Source of the DNA: Bacteroidales bacterium
Lineage (GTDB): Bacteria; Bacteroidota; Bacteroidia; Bacteroidales; UBA10428
NCBI GenBank assembly: GCA_016926235.1
Contig: JAFGOZ010000284.1
Span: 1 to 48,235 of the forward strand
DNA: 48,235 nt
Reading direction: 5' to 3'
The position numbers and the translations under genes are program-made. Below, piece after piece: positions 28,160 through 36,732 of the stretch (the first letter of the stretch is position 1; every line of letters begins with the position of its first letter). The notes beneath the pieces were generated by a model. That model saw only the letters and a program-made list of their open reading frames with translations. It made no database searches and had not been told where the DNA came from.

Positions 28160-31100
28160 GTGCTTAAAAGAAGCATACATACCTTTTCAGTTTTTTTTCT
28201 GTTTCTGCTTGCTCCATATCTTCAGGCACAGCAATATAGTTTTACGAAATACTCTCTTGCCGAAGGTCTTTCTCAGTCTACAGCCTACTGCCTTCTGCAG
28301 GATTCCAGGGGATATTTATGGATTGGAACAAACGGAAATGGCATTAACCGCTTCGATGGAAAGAATTTTATTGAAATATCAAAAAAGAACGGACTTGCAG
28401 GCAATATCGTACGTACAATATTTGAAGATAAAAAGGGTAATATCTGGGTTGGAACAGATGGGGGTATCAGCATTTTTAATGGATACAATATTAAAAACAT
28501 AACAAATTCCAACGGACTACGTGGTTCTGTAGTTCTGTGTGTCAATCAAGACTCAATAGATAACTATTGGGTAGGTACCAACGATGGAGGGCTAAACAGG
28601 TTAAATTTTTTTAGAGATAGTATTACAATAAAAACTTTTGGAAAAGATGAAGGTTTAAGGGGCAGGCTTGTGTTTAATATTCAGGTAGATAGCCTGAATC
28701 GCTTATGGTTATCAACCGTTGGAGGAGTTAATCTGGTTACGCAGAATAAAGATTCTCTGGAGTTTTTACACTTTATTGAAGAAAGAGGCGAAATCCCAAG
28801 TAATATGGTTATAACAGCCTCTCCCGATAATAATGGTGATCTTGTTTTCGGAACTTATGATGCAGGTGTTTTTAGAATTAAAGCTTATAATAGTACTGAT
28901 AAATTTAAAGTTACAGGTTCTTTTAATACTATTTCTGAAGGTAATAATTTTGAAACTGTGTGGAGTATCTTACCCGACTCAGAAAATAATATTTGGTTTT
29001 GTACAGATAAAAAGGGTATAATATTTCAGTCGGGAAATAAAATTGTCGACTTCAATGAAAATAATGGCTTACCCGAAAATCAGGTTTTGTCTTCAATACA
29101 AGATTCCGAAGGTAATATATGGTTTGGTACTTTTAGTAATGGTATATGCAGATTTAGCGGTTTTAATTTCGTGCATTATGCAGAAGATGAAGGCTTTGGC
29201 GAACCTATAACTTCAATCATTCAAGCTGGCGATAATAGTCTGCTGTTTGCATCAGAAGGTGCAGGTATACTACAATCAGAACTTATTAATGGACAACTGG
29301 CAATTCCTGAAACTATTCTCAAAGAAGCATCCTTGTTTGTTAATGATATGTTTTATGATAAAACAAGTCAGACTATATGGATAGCCACTGCTGATAGGGG
29401 AGTCTTTAAGGTTTGTAACGGGGTAATTGAAAATTTCAATAGTTTTAATGGACTGACAAATAATACCGTTAGTTGCATTCATGTTGATTCTAAAAAGCGT
29501 TTGTGGGCAGGAACAAAAGGCGGTTTGAGTATTTTAATAGAATCAGGTTTTAAAAATTTTACTGAAAATTCAGATCCTAAACTGGTAAGTAACGAGGTCC
29601 AGACAATAATTGAGGATAGAGAAAAAACAATTTGGATTGGAACATTGAATGGATTGGTTTCCTTTACTGAAACATCAATGACCAACTATGATGAAGTTGA
29701 AGGTTTAAACAGCAAAAAGATACATTGTTTAGCTGAGGATTATATGGGGAACATATGGATTGGAACTTTTGGCGGTGGAGTATTTAAGTTTGATAAAGAG
29801 CTTGATACTCTTCCTATTCAAAAAATACTTGACGATAACTCTATATTATCAAATAATGTATATTCTTTACTTTTTTATAACGATACAACACTTTTATGCG
29901 GAACCGATAGGGGATTAAATCAAATAGGGTTAAATAAGAACATGCATGTTAAATATATTCGGAGCTATTCTCGTAGTGAAGGTTTTATCGGTACTGAAAG
30001 CAATATAAACTCTATTTTTAAGGATAAAGATAATAATGTTTGGATTGGAACTAAAGATAATTTAACCCAGCTAAAGATAGATGAGTTTAAGGAACAAAGT
30101 TCAATAAAAAATATAGAGATCACGAATATTCAGCTTAATTACGAAGAAGTTAATTGGATTAGCACAGGTTTTAATGTTAGCAAATGGTTTAACGTACCAC
30201 TTGACCTTAAATTGAAACATAATGAAAACAAACTTTCAATTGTATATCGGGCTATTTATTTAACTAATCCTGATAAAATTATTTATAGTTATCGAACAAA
30301 AGAATCTGAGAAATGGTCTCCTTCAACCAAGGAAAATTCAATTACTCTGCCTGGCCTAACATCCGGGAAATACACATTTCAGGTCAGAGCTAGCATTGAT
30401 AATATAGTCTGGAGCCAGCCCGCCTCTTTTTCTTTTATCATAAAGCCTCCAGTCTGGAAAACCTGGTGGTTTATTCTGGTAACTATTTTTATTATTTTGA
30501 CAGGTTTCATTTCCTTAATTAAAACCAGGGAGCGCAAGCTTCTGAGGGATAAACAGATCCTCGAAGAAACTGTTAAAAAGCGTACCCAGGAAATAAGGGA
30601 ACAAAAAACCCGAATTGAACGGCAAAAGCAAGAGCTAACCGATAGTATTGAATATGCTAAAAAGATACAGGAGGCAGTAATTTCCAAGCCAAAAGACGTA
30701 GAAAAATATCTTAGTGAATATTTCATTTTGTTTCTTCCGCGCGATATAGTAAGTGGTGATTTTTATTGGTTTGGAGAGTATGACAATAAATTCGTTTTCT
30801 CGGTTGCCGATTGTACCGGTCATGGTGTTCCGGGAGCATTCATGAGTATGTTGGGTATTCGTCTGCTTAACGAAATAGTGCTTGAACGTGGTGTTACAGC
30901 ACCCAATAAAATATTGAATCAACTTAGGGCTGGAGTTATTCAGGCTTTACAACAGGGAGGTGAAATTTCTGAGACTCGTGATGGCATGGACATCGCATTA
31001 TGCACATTCGATCCGGTAAAAAGTAAATTATATTATTCCGGAGCATACAACTCATTGTGGCTGATGCGCGATGGCGAGATAGAAACCTATAAAGCAGATA

Positions 31101-31381
31101 GAATGCCTGTTGCAGTCTTCGATAAGCAAGAAGATTTCACTTGTCACGAAATTGATTGCAAAAAGGGCGATCAGATTTATATATTCTCCGATGGCTACCC
31201 CGACCAGTTTGGCGGAGATAATCTGAAGAAATACATGTCGAAAAATCTTCGCGAAAAAGTAGTTTCCATATCAAACTTACCTATGGAGCAGCAAAAAGAA
31301 AAACTGCTCGAAGAGTTTTATGCCTGGAAGGGCGATACCGAACAAATCGATGATGTTACCCTGCTGGGGGTGAAGATTTAA
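28160..31381 (+). CDS. Membrane sensor: Reg_prop propeller, Y_Y_Y domain and SpoIIE/PP2C phosphatase (second copy)
   Basis: 1073 residues from a GTG at 28160, chosen because it gives a complete signal peptide (LKRSIHTFSVFFLFLLAPYLQAQ) and no ATG lies before it in frame. Reg_prop repeats (LSQSTAY..D..GYLWIGT and so on) to about 640, Y_Y_Y domain (about 680-755), one membrane helix (about 769-787), coiled coil KRTQEIREQKTRIERQKQ, then SpoIIE phosphatase with VSGDFYW, ADCTGHGVPGAFMS, GMDIALC, FSDGYPDQ and final DDVTLLGVKI. It closely resembles the protein at 12534, most of all in the phosphatase. In contrast to that copy it sits in a tight set with the caspase-like gene (5 bp) and the small secreted protein, so its signal or target may involve proteolysis. 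Followed by a heptamer array. Confidence 0.92.
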   Translation: MLKRSIHTFSVFFLFLLAPYLQAQQYSFTKYSLAEGLSQSTAYCLLQDSRGYLWIGTNGNGINRFDGKNFIEISKKNGLAGNIVRTIFEDKKGNIWVGTDGGISIFNGYNIKNITNSNGLRGSVVLCVNQDSIDNYWVGTNDGGLNRLNFFRDSITIKTFGKDEGLRGRLVFNIQVDSLNRLWLSTVGGVNLVTQNKDSLEFLHFIEERGEIPSNMVITASPDNNGDLVFGTYDAGVFRIKAYNSTDKFKVTGSFNTISEGNNFETVWSILPDSENNIWFCTDKKGIIFQSGNKIVDFNENNGLPENQVLSSIQDSEGNIWFGTFSNGICRFSGFNFVHYAEDEGFGEPITSIIQAGDNSLLFASEGAGILQSELINGQLAIPETILKEASLFVNDMFYDKTSQTIWIATADRGVFKVCNGVIENFNSFNGLTNNTVSCIHVDSKKRLWAGTKGGLSILIESGFKNFTENSDPKLVSNEVQTIIEDREKTIWIGTLNGLVSFTETSMTNYDEVEGLNSKKIHCLAEDYMGNIWIGTFGGGVFKFDKELDTLPIQKILDDNSILSNNVYSLLFYNDTTLLCGTDRGLNQIGLNKNMHVKYIRSYSRSEGFIGTESNINSIFKDKDNNVWIGTKDNLTQLKIDEFKEQSSIKNIEITNIQLNYEEVNWISTGFNVSKWFNVPLDLKLKHNENKLSIVYRAIYLTNPDKIIYSYRTKESEKWSPSTKENSITLPGLTSGKYTFQVRASIDNIVWSQPASFSFIIKPPVWKTWWFILVTIFIILTGFISLIKTRERKLLRDKQILEETVKKRTQEIREQKTRIERQKQELTDSIEYAKKIQEAVISKPKDVEKYLSEYFILFLPRDIVSGDFYWFGEYDNKFVFSVADCTGHGVPGAFMSMLGIRLLNEIVLERGVTAPNKILNQLRAGVIQALQQGGEISETRDGMDIALCTFDPVKSKLYYSGAYNSLWLMRDGEIETYKADRMPVAVFDKQEDFTCHEIDCKKGDQIYIFSDGYPDQFGGDNLKKYMSKNLREKVVSISNLPMEQQKEKLLEEFYAWKGDTEQIDDVTLLGVKI

Positions 31382-31415
31382 TTCTGAAGGTATTTTGAAA
31401 AATGTATAATTGAGA

Positions 31416-31502
31416 ACCGATCACCGATCACCGATCACCGATCACTGATCACCGATCACCGATCACTGATCACCGATCACCGATCACTGATCACCGATCA
31501 CC
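31416..31502. repeat. Heptamer tandem array, ACCGATC / ACTGATC
   Basis: Twelve complete 7-bp units plus three bases. Order by third base: C C C C T C C T C C T C, so the later part has a 21-bp higher-order period. It fills most of the 124-bp gap between the convergent ends of the sensor gene (31381) and the acyltransferase gene (31506). Each unit has a GATC. No gene or clear terminator is seen in it. Confidence 0.95.
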
Positions 31503-31505
31503 ATT

Positions 31506-32354
31506 TTAAAACGGCACCGAACTCACCCCGTCAAGCTTATAAACCTGTTCCTTAACCCATTTTGCCCATTCAAGAGGTTGTTTTGTGTTATCGAAAGTTT
31601 GCCAGGGTATAGGCTTACCAACCTTAATAACAAAGTGCTTATTTTTATGGTGATAGGTTTCGTCAACCAGGTAAAGCATTTCAATATTGGCTTTAATTCC
31701 TAAGGTTTTCCTAAGGTTTGCCAGCCTGTAAAAAAACTTTGTACACTTACCACTCATATGAATGGGAATAACATCGCGCTGGTATTTTACAGCCTTTACA
31801 ATAAAGCTTTTTTGCCAGGTAAGGTCAACAATCTGACCTTTTATTTTTCGTGAAACCAAGCCGGCCGGGAAGGTTAGTACCTGAGTGTCTGAATCATAGG
31901 TATTTTCAATCTCTCTTGCAGCCTCCATGGCCTGCCTTCCATGCTTGTTAATTGGAATAAATAGCGGAGTCAGGTTTGTAACATTCATTAAAATGTCGTT
32001 TACAAGAAACTTAACCGGGCTAAGGAATTTACATACAGCTTTTATTATTAAAAGTCCATCGAATCCTCCAAGTGGGTGATTCGAAACAAATACAAACCGG
32101 CCTGATTTAGGAATGTTTTCTTCGCCTTGAACTTCAAGAGAAACCTTGTATTCTTTCATGGCCGCCTCAATAAAATCGATACCTATTCTGTCGCCATATT
32201 TACCCATAAAATAATTTACTTCGTCCTGATGAGCAATACGTTCCAGGTATTTATATATAAATCCGGGAATCATACGGGCTACTTTGGGGTTCTTCTCTTT
32301 AAAAATTTCTCTGATATTGACTTTCTTAATTTTTTTGCCGGCAGCTTCTGTCAT
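31506..32354 (-). CDS. PlsC-like lysophospholipid / lipid O-acyltransferase
   Basis: 282 residues from ATG 32354. It likely transfers an acyl chain to a lysolipid at the inner membrane. The acyltransferase block I appears as SNHPLGGFDG (about 92-101), with five residues between His and Asp instead of the usual four; this HPxGGxDG form is the one I know from Bacteroidetes putative hemolysin/OlsF/GlsA-type acyltransferases. TFPAGLVSRK (block III-like) and VIPIHMSGKCTKFFYR (block IV-like) follow. Substrate could be lysophosphatidic acid or an amino-acid lipid such as N-acyl glycine; the partner glsB-type gene is not adjacent. Stand-alone gene, convergent with the sensor gene and divergent from mraZ. 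Confidence 0.82.
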   Translation of the reverse strand: MTEAAGKKIKKVNIREIFKEKNPKVARMIPGFIYKYLERIAHQDEVNYFMGKYGDRIGIDFIEAAMKEYKVSLEVQGEENIPKSGRFVFVSNHPLGGFDGLLIIKAVCKFLSPVKFLVNDILMNVTNLTPLFIPINKHGRQAMEAAREIENTYDSDTQVLTFPAGLVSRKIKGQIVDLTWQKSFIVKAVKYQRDVIPIHMSGKCTKFFYRLANLRKTLGIKANIEMLYLVDETYHHKNKHFVIKVGKPIPWQTFDNTKQPLEWAKWVKEQVYKLDGVSSVPF

Positions 32355-32570
32355 TTTTATCTATATTGAAATTGATTCGTAAAATTAGGAAAAAGTTTTG
32401 CAACGAAATGCTTTAAAAGACTTTAGTGTTTAGTCTTCACTTTCTCTTCTGGTTTGGTTTTTCACTCATATAACCATAAAGAATCGCATAAACTGCATCA
32501 TGTTTTTAACTTGATACTAAAGTTATTTTAAACTAAAAGCTGATGTTATTCATCTAAAACAAAAAAACAC

Positions 32571-32608
32571 AAAAAGGACTATTTGAATTTCTCCAAATAG
32601 TCCTTTTT
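32571..32608. terminator. Orphan intrinsic-terminator-like hairpin
   Basis: AAAAAGGACTATTTG (32571-32585) and its perfect reverse complement (32594-32608), 15-bp stem, 8-base loop, T5 at the 3' end of the stem on plus and, on the minus strand, T-rich sequence as well (A7 and A5 runs ahead). It would work in both directions. Neither neighbouring gene is transcribed into it: both start away from it. Confidence 0.8.
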
Positions 32609-32761
32609 GTTTATACCTAATAGCAGAATTAAGCAATTACCATCCGGCAGGTGTTTTATCTCCTTCTCAAAAAAACCGCAATTAACGCTGCCTTTTAACT
32701 GTCCGAAATTTCTATAAAAAATTGCACAACAAAATCCACAATAAAAATAAAGTTATTAACA

Positions 32762-32800
32762 AAAGTGGGAAAAAGTGGGTCAAAATGGATCAAAGTGGGA
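32762..32800 (+). promoter_or_regulatory. MraZ operator: four TGGG-type boxes, 10-bp spacing
   Basis: GTGGGA, GTGGGT, ATGGAT and GTGGGA sit at identical places in four consecutive 10-bp steps (GTGGG at 32765, 32775, 32795; ATGGA at 32785). MraZ of E. coli binds TGGGN direct repeats spaced by 5 bp, the same 10-bp period. Placement 38 bp before the mraZ start suggests autoregulation of the cluster. The third box is degenerate. Confidence 0.85.
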
Positions 32801-32837
32801 ATATTTTCATATTTTTACGCTCAATTATCCTGACTAT

Positions 32838-33305
32838 ATGATAAACTTTATTGGCGATTATAATTGCAAGCTGGATGCAAAAGGCCGACTAATGCTGCCC
32901 TCAACCTTTCTGAAGCAGATGGGAGAAGGTGTGCCTGCAAAGCTGATTGTCAAAAAGGATGTATTTGAAAGTTGCCTGGTAATTTACCCCGAGAGTGAAT
33001 GGGATAAGCAGGTAAAGCTTTTAAAGAAAAAACTGAATCCCTACAAAAGAGAGCATAACACATTTATGCGGGTATTTTTTAAGGGAGTTGCCGAATTGGC
33101 CATCGATTCAAACAACAGGATATTGTTGCCAAAACGTTTATTGGAGCTCATAGATGCCGATAAGGAGGTGGCTCTTGCCGGGCAACCCGGTAAAATTGAG
33201 CTCTGGGCTAAAACTAAATACGATAATGTTGAGCTTGGCGATGATGAATTTGCCAACATGGCAGAAAATTTACTTGACGGATTAATAGATGAATTAGAAG
33301 AATGA
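32838..33305 (+). CDS. mraZ: Transcriptional regulator MraZ
   Basis: 155 residues from ATG 32838 (MINFIGDYNCKLDAKGRLML). A GTG at 32775 would extend it but lies within the TGGG boxes, so the ATG is taken. Two SpoVT/AbrB-like halves: GDYNCKLDAKGRLMLPSTF (about 5-23) and the second copy LAIDSNNRILLPKRLLE (about 80-96), each with the D-x-x-x-R-[IL]-x-[IL]-P motif of the family. MraZ forms rings and binds TGGG repeats in front of its own operon, mostly repressing it. First gene of the dcw cluster; its TGA overlaps the ATG of rsmH by 4 bp. Confidence 0.95.
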   Translation: MINFIGDYNCKLDAKGRLMLPSTFLKQMGEGVPAKLIVKKDVFESCLVIYPESEWDKQVKLLKKKLNPYKREHNTFMRVFFKGVAELAIDSNNRILLPKRLLELIDADKEVALAGQPGKIELWAKTKYDNVELGDDEFANMAENLLDGLIDELEE

Positions 33306-34201
33306 CAGATTATCACCAACCGGTACTGCTGAAAGAAAGTGTTCATGGACTGGATATCAAGCCGGATGGGATTTATGTCGACACCACTTTCGGAGGAGGT
33401 GGTCATTCCCGCGAAATATTAAGTCATCTTACCACTGGAAAACTTATTGCCTTCGATCAGGATAAAGATGTTTTACCTAATCTGCCCGATGACGAACGTT
33501 TCATTTTTGTGCAGCATAATTTCAGATTTCTAAAGAATTTTTTGAGGTATCACGGCATTGAGTCAATCGATGGTTTGCTGGCCGATCTTGGGGTTTCATC
33601 ACATCATTTCGATACGGCTCAAAGAGGTTTTTCATTCCGACACGATTCAGCTATTGATATGCGAATGAATCAGGATTCAGGATTTTCTGCAGTCGATTTG
33701 CTGAATAGTTATGATCTCAATCATCTTACAAAGGTTTTTCGGGAATACGGTGAATTGAGTAATGCCCGCCGGGTAGCCCATTGCATTATTACTTATCGCG
33801 AGAAAGACGCAATCGACAATACCCGAGATTTAATAGAGGCACTTTCATCTGTTTTACCACGTCATGCCGAGCATTCCTTTCTTGCCAAGGTTTACCAGGC
33901 AATTAGGATTGAAGTGAACCACGAGATGGATTACCTGAGGCAGATGCTCGAGCAAACTTTGCAAGTGCTGAAACCGGGTGGAAGATTGGTTGTGATAAGT
34001 TACCATTCACTCGAAGACAGAATTGTCAAAACATTCATAAAGAATGGAGCTTTTGAGGAAGATACCTCTTTTGATTTATATGGAAACAAGAAGTCGGTGT
34101 TTAAATCAATTACCAGGAAGGTAATTATACCGTCAGAAGAAGAAATTAAAAGAAATAACAGGGCACGCAGTGCAAAGCTGAGAATTGCTGAAAAGAATTA
34201 G
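33302..34201 (+). CDS. rsmH: 16S rRNA (cytosine1402-N4)-methyltransferase RsmH (MraW)
   Basis: 299 residues from ATG 33302. SAM-dependent N4-methylation of C1402 in the ribosomal P site. SAM-binding motif FGGGGHSREIL at about 24-34, LADLGVSSHHFD (about 94-105), catalytic-region motif YHSLEDRIVK (about 234-243) and the usual basic tail NNRARSAKLR. Length is normal. Starts in a 4-bp overlap with mraZ, three bases before ftsL. Confidence 0.96.
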   Translation: MTDYHQPVLLKESVHGLDIKPDGIYVDTTFGGGGHSREILSHLTTGKLIAFDQDKDVLPNLPDDERFIFVQHNFRFLKNFLRYHGIESIDGLLADLGVSSHHFDTAQRGFSFRHDSAIDMRMNQDSGFSAVDLLNSYDLNHLTKVFREYGELSNARRVAHCIITYREKDAIDNTRDLIEALSSVLPRHAEHSFLAKVYQAIRIEVNHEMDYLRQMLEQTLQVLKPGGRLVVISYHSLEDRIVKTFIKNGAFEEDTSFDLYGNKKSVFKSITRKVIIPSEEEIKRNNRARSAKLRIAEKN

Positions 34202-34204
34202 GCT

Positions 34205-34585
34205 ATGCTGGGAAGTAAAAAAGAGAAGATAGAATTTGTTGACTCTAAAGTTGAGCGGGAAGAGATAAAAGGATTCTCAATTAAGGGAATGCTCGATGGA
34301 AGCCTGCTTGCCGGTACCGCGTTTGCAAAGCAGTTGCCTTTTATTCTTTTCCTTGTATTTCTTGCAATTATCTATATCGGCAATCGCTACAATGCCGAAA
34401 AATTGGTCAGGCAGCTAATCACTGTTCGCGAGGAAGTAAAAAACATGCGCGCAGAACAAATAACAACAGCATCGGAGCTTATGAACGACAGTAAACCTTC
34501 GACGCTTGAAGAAATGGTTGAACAACGTGGACTGGGGTTGAAACAGCCCTCAAGTCCGCCACATAAAATAATTGTAGAAGATTAA
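34205..34585 (+). CDS. ftsL: FtsL-like divisome protein
   Basis: 126 residues from ATG 34205. Bitopic shape: cytoplasmic N-terminus of about 45 residues, one membrane helix (PFILFLVFLAIIYIG, about 46-61), then a coiled-coil-like periplasmic part (RYNAEKLVRQLITVREEVKN) and GLGLKQPSSPPHKI near the end, a 'lGL..p..pP..i' ending that is common in FtsL. Sequence is weakly conserved and the call rests on position between rsmH and ftsI, size and topology (FtsL_2 type of Bacteroidetes). It would bind FtsQ and activate FtsWI. Overlaps ftsI by one base (TAATG). Confidence 0.88.
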   Translation: MLGSKKEKIEFVDSKVEREEIKGFSIKGMLDGSLLAGTAFAKQLPFILFLVFLAIIYIGNRYNAEKLVRQLITVREEVKNMRAEQITTASELMNDSKPSTLEEMVEQRGLGLKQPSSPPHKIIVED

Positions 34586-36732
34586 TGTCAATTAAGAAAG
34601 ATATCATATGGCGTGTAGGTCTGGTTTATTTGTCAGTCCTTTTATTTGCTGTGGTTATTGCATCAAAATTGATTGTTCTTCAGTTTATTAAAGGAGAAAG
34701 CTGGAAGCAGATTGCCAGGGAAGAAAAAATCAAGAATTTTACAATTCCTTCTCATCGGGGTGATATTTATGCCGATGATATGCGTCTTCTGGCTAGTGAT
34801 GTGCCCTATTACGAAGTTCGGATGGACTTTGCGGCTCCTGCTCTTACCGATAAAATTTTTAATGCCGAGGTTGACTCACTGGCATGGCATTTATCAAGTC
34901 TATTCAGAGACAGGTCTGCCTCAATGTATGCAAGGGAATTGAAAAATGCCCGCCGGAAAGGTGAAAGATATTACCTGGTAAAAAGCAATGTGAATTACCT
35001 CCAGCTTAAACAGCTTAAAGAGTTTCCAATTTTCCGTCGTGGAAGATATAAGGGAGGAGTAATTTATACATCCAAAACAGAGCGCGTCAGGCCACACGAA
35101 GAGTTAGCAAGCCGAACTATTGGATACACCAAAGAAGAAAAAGATAAAAACGGAAATATAACAAAACTACTGGTTGGCTTAGATGGTGCTTACGATGAGG
35201 TATTGGTCGGGAAAAAAGGTTTCATGAAAATGCAGAAACTTTCCGGAGGGGTATGGATGCCGATTGACGGAGAGGGAGAGGTTGATCCCGAAGATGGCAG
35301 CAGTATTATTACTACCATCAATGTCGATTGGCAGGATGTAGCTCATAAAGCGCTTAAACAGCAATTGCAACTTCAGGATGCAGCGCACGGAACGGTGGTT
35401 CTAATGCACGTTAGAACTGGAGATATAAAGGCTATCGTTAATCTTGAAAAGAAGGGTGATAACTATTACGAAACATACAATTATGCTGTTGGAGCCAGCA
35501 CTGAGCCTGGTTCTACATTTAAAATTCCGGTTATAATTACTGCACTTGAACAAGGGGTTATCGATATCGATGATACCATTGATACACAAAACGGTAAGTT
35601 CGAAGTTTATGATATTGTAATTCGCGACGAGAGTTACACGCACGGTGGTTATGGTAAAATAACTGTTCAGCAGGTGATCGAAAAATCATCGAACGTTGGA
35701 ATGGCAAAAATAATTACCGGGGCCTATCAGAAAAAGCCAACAGAATTTGTTGACCGTCTTTACAAAATGTCATTAAAAGATCCATTAAACTTGACTATAC
35801 CCGGAGAAGGAACCCCCCAGATTAATTACCCGGGCGATCCCTTATGGTCGGGGGTATCATTAGCGCAGATGGCATACGGTTACGAAGTAAAGCTTACCCC
35901 TCTGCAGATTTTAACCTTCTACAACGCCATCGCAAATGATGGACGTATGGTTAAACCTCGTTTTGTTAAGGAAATCCGTAATCATGGCAAAATTGAACAG
36001 GTATTTCCGGTTGAAGAAATAAATCCTTCAATATGCTCTCGACCTACGCTTAAAAAGGTTCGGACAATGCTTGAGGGAGTTGTAGAGCATGGAACAGCAG
36101 AGAACCTCAAAGCCTCGCATTTTAAAATTGCCGGAAAAACCGGTACCACTCAAATTTACAATGCAAAATACGGATACAAAGGTGGTCAAATGAGTTACCA
36201 GGCATCTTTTGTTGGCTATTTCCCGGCGTCGGATCCCGAGTATTCCTGTATTGTAGTAATCAATGCACCATCAAAAAACGTGTATTATGGGAATCGTGTT
36301 GCCGGGCCTGTATTTCTTGAAATAGCAAATAAAGTATATGCTACCAGCCTTGACCTTCAGGATCCTTTAAATAAAAAAGATATAAGACTGGCCGAAGCTC
36401 CCTTTTCAAAAAGTGGCGAGAAGTTACAAACCAAAACGGCATTAAAAGATCTGGGAATAAAGGTTGAAGCGGATGAGAATCTCTCTGACTGGGTGTTAAC
36501 CCAGAAAAATGAAGACAAGGTAAAGTTGGAAAACAGGAAGATGGTTAATAACCTCATGCCTAACCTGGTGTCCATGGGTCTTAAAGACGCTTTATACCTT
36601 GCTGAGAATATGGGTTTAAAGGTTGAAGTGAGAGGAAGAGGTAGTGTCAGAAGTCAGTCAATTCAAGCCGGAAGCAGAATATCAAAAGGTCAGAAAGTAA
36701 TACTTGAAATGAGTTTTATAGATGAGCTATGA
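34585..36732 (+). CDS. ftsI: Septal peptidoglycan transpeptidase FtsI (PBP3) with PASTA domain
   Basis: 715 residues from ATG 34585. Class B penicillin-binding protein that cross-links septal peptidoglycan with FtsW. N-terminal membrane helix (about 10-33), dimerisation/pedestal domain with [10 protein letters not shown] (about 56-65), transpeptidase with Ser310 in STFK, Ser368-x-Asn370 in SSN, and K518-TGT, all three active-site motifs intact. A single PASTA domain ends the protein (about 652-715, [18 protein letters not shown]), which E. coli FtsI lacks but which is usual in Bacteroidetes. Overlaps ftsL by 1 bp and murE by 4 bp. Confidence 0.95.
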   Translation: MSIKKDIIWRVGLVYLSVLLFAVVIASKLIVLQFIKGESWKQIAREEKIKNFTIPSHRGDIYADDMRLLASDVPYYEVRMDFAAPALTDKIFNAEVDSLAWHLSSLFRDRSASMYARELKNARRKGERYYLVKSNVNYLQLKQLKEFPIFRRGRYKGGVIYTSKTERVRPHEELASRTIGYTKEEKDKNGNITKLLVGLDGAYDEVLVGKKGFMKMQKLSGGVWMPIDGEGEVDPEDGSSIITTINVDWQDVAHKALKQQLQLQDAAHGTVVLMHVRTGDIKAIVNLEKKGDNYYETYNYAVGASTEPGSTFKIPVIITALEQGVIDIDDTIDTQNGKFEVYDIVIRDESYTHGGYGKITVQQVIEKSSNVGMAKIITGAYQKKPTEFVDRLYKMSLKDPLNLTIPGEGTPQINYPGDPLWSGVSLAQMAYGYEVKLTPLQILTFYNAIANDGRMVKPRFVKEIRNHGKIEQVFPVEEINPSICSRPTLKKVRTMLEGVVEHGTAENLKASHFKIAGKTGTTQIYNAKYGYKGGQMSYQASFVGYFPASDPEYSCIVVINAPSKNVYYGNRVAGPVFLEIANKVYATSLDLQDPLNKKDIRLAEAPFSKSGEKLQTKTALKDLGIKVEADENLSDWVLTQKNEDKVKLENRKMVNNLMPNLVSMGLKDALYLAENMGLKVEVRGRGSVRSQSIQAGSRISKGQKVILEMSFIDEL

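Larger units (their letters stand above)
32355..32837. other. 483-bp intergenic region between acyltransferase gene and mraZ
   Basis: Divergent promoter region. It holds a terminator-like hairpin (32571-32608) and MraZ-type boxes (32762-32800). No protein gene is convincing; a GTG-started N-terminal extension of mraZ from 32775 is rejected because it runs through the boxes. About 215 bp upstream of the hairpin could encode a short plus-strand RNA. Confidence 0.6.

Noticed and set aside
31416..31502. CRISPR array
   Set aside because: Units are 7 bp with no spacers and there are no cas genes near.
32775..32837. N-terminal extension of MraZ from GTG 32775
   Set aside because: It codes through the MraZ boxes, and the family starts near the MINFIGDYNCKLDAKGR segment.
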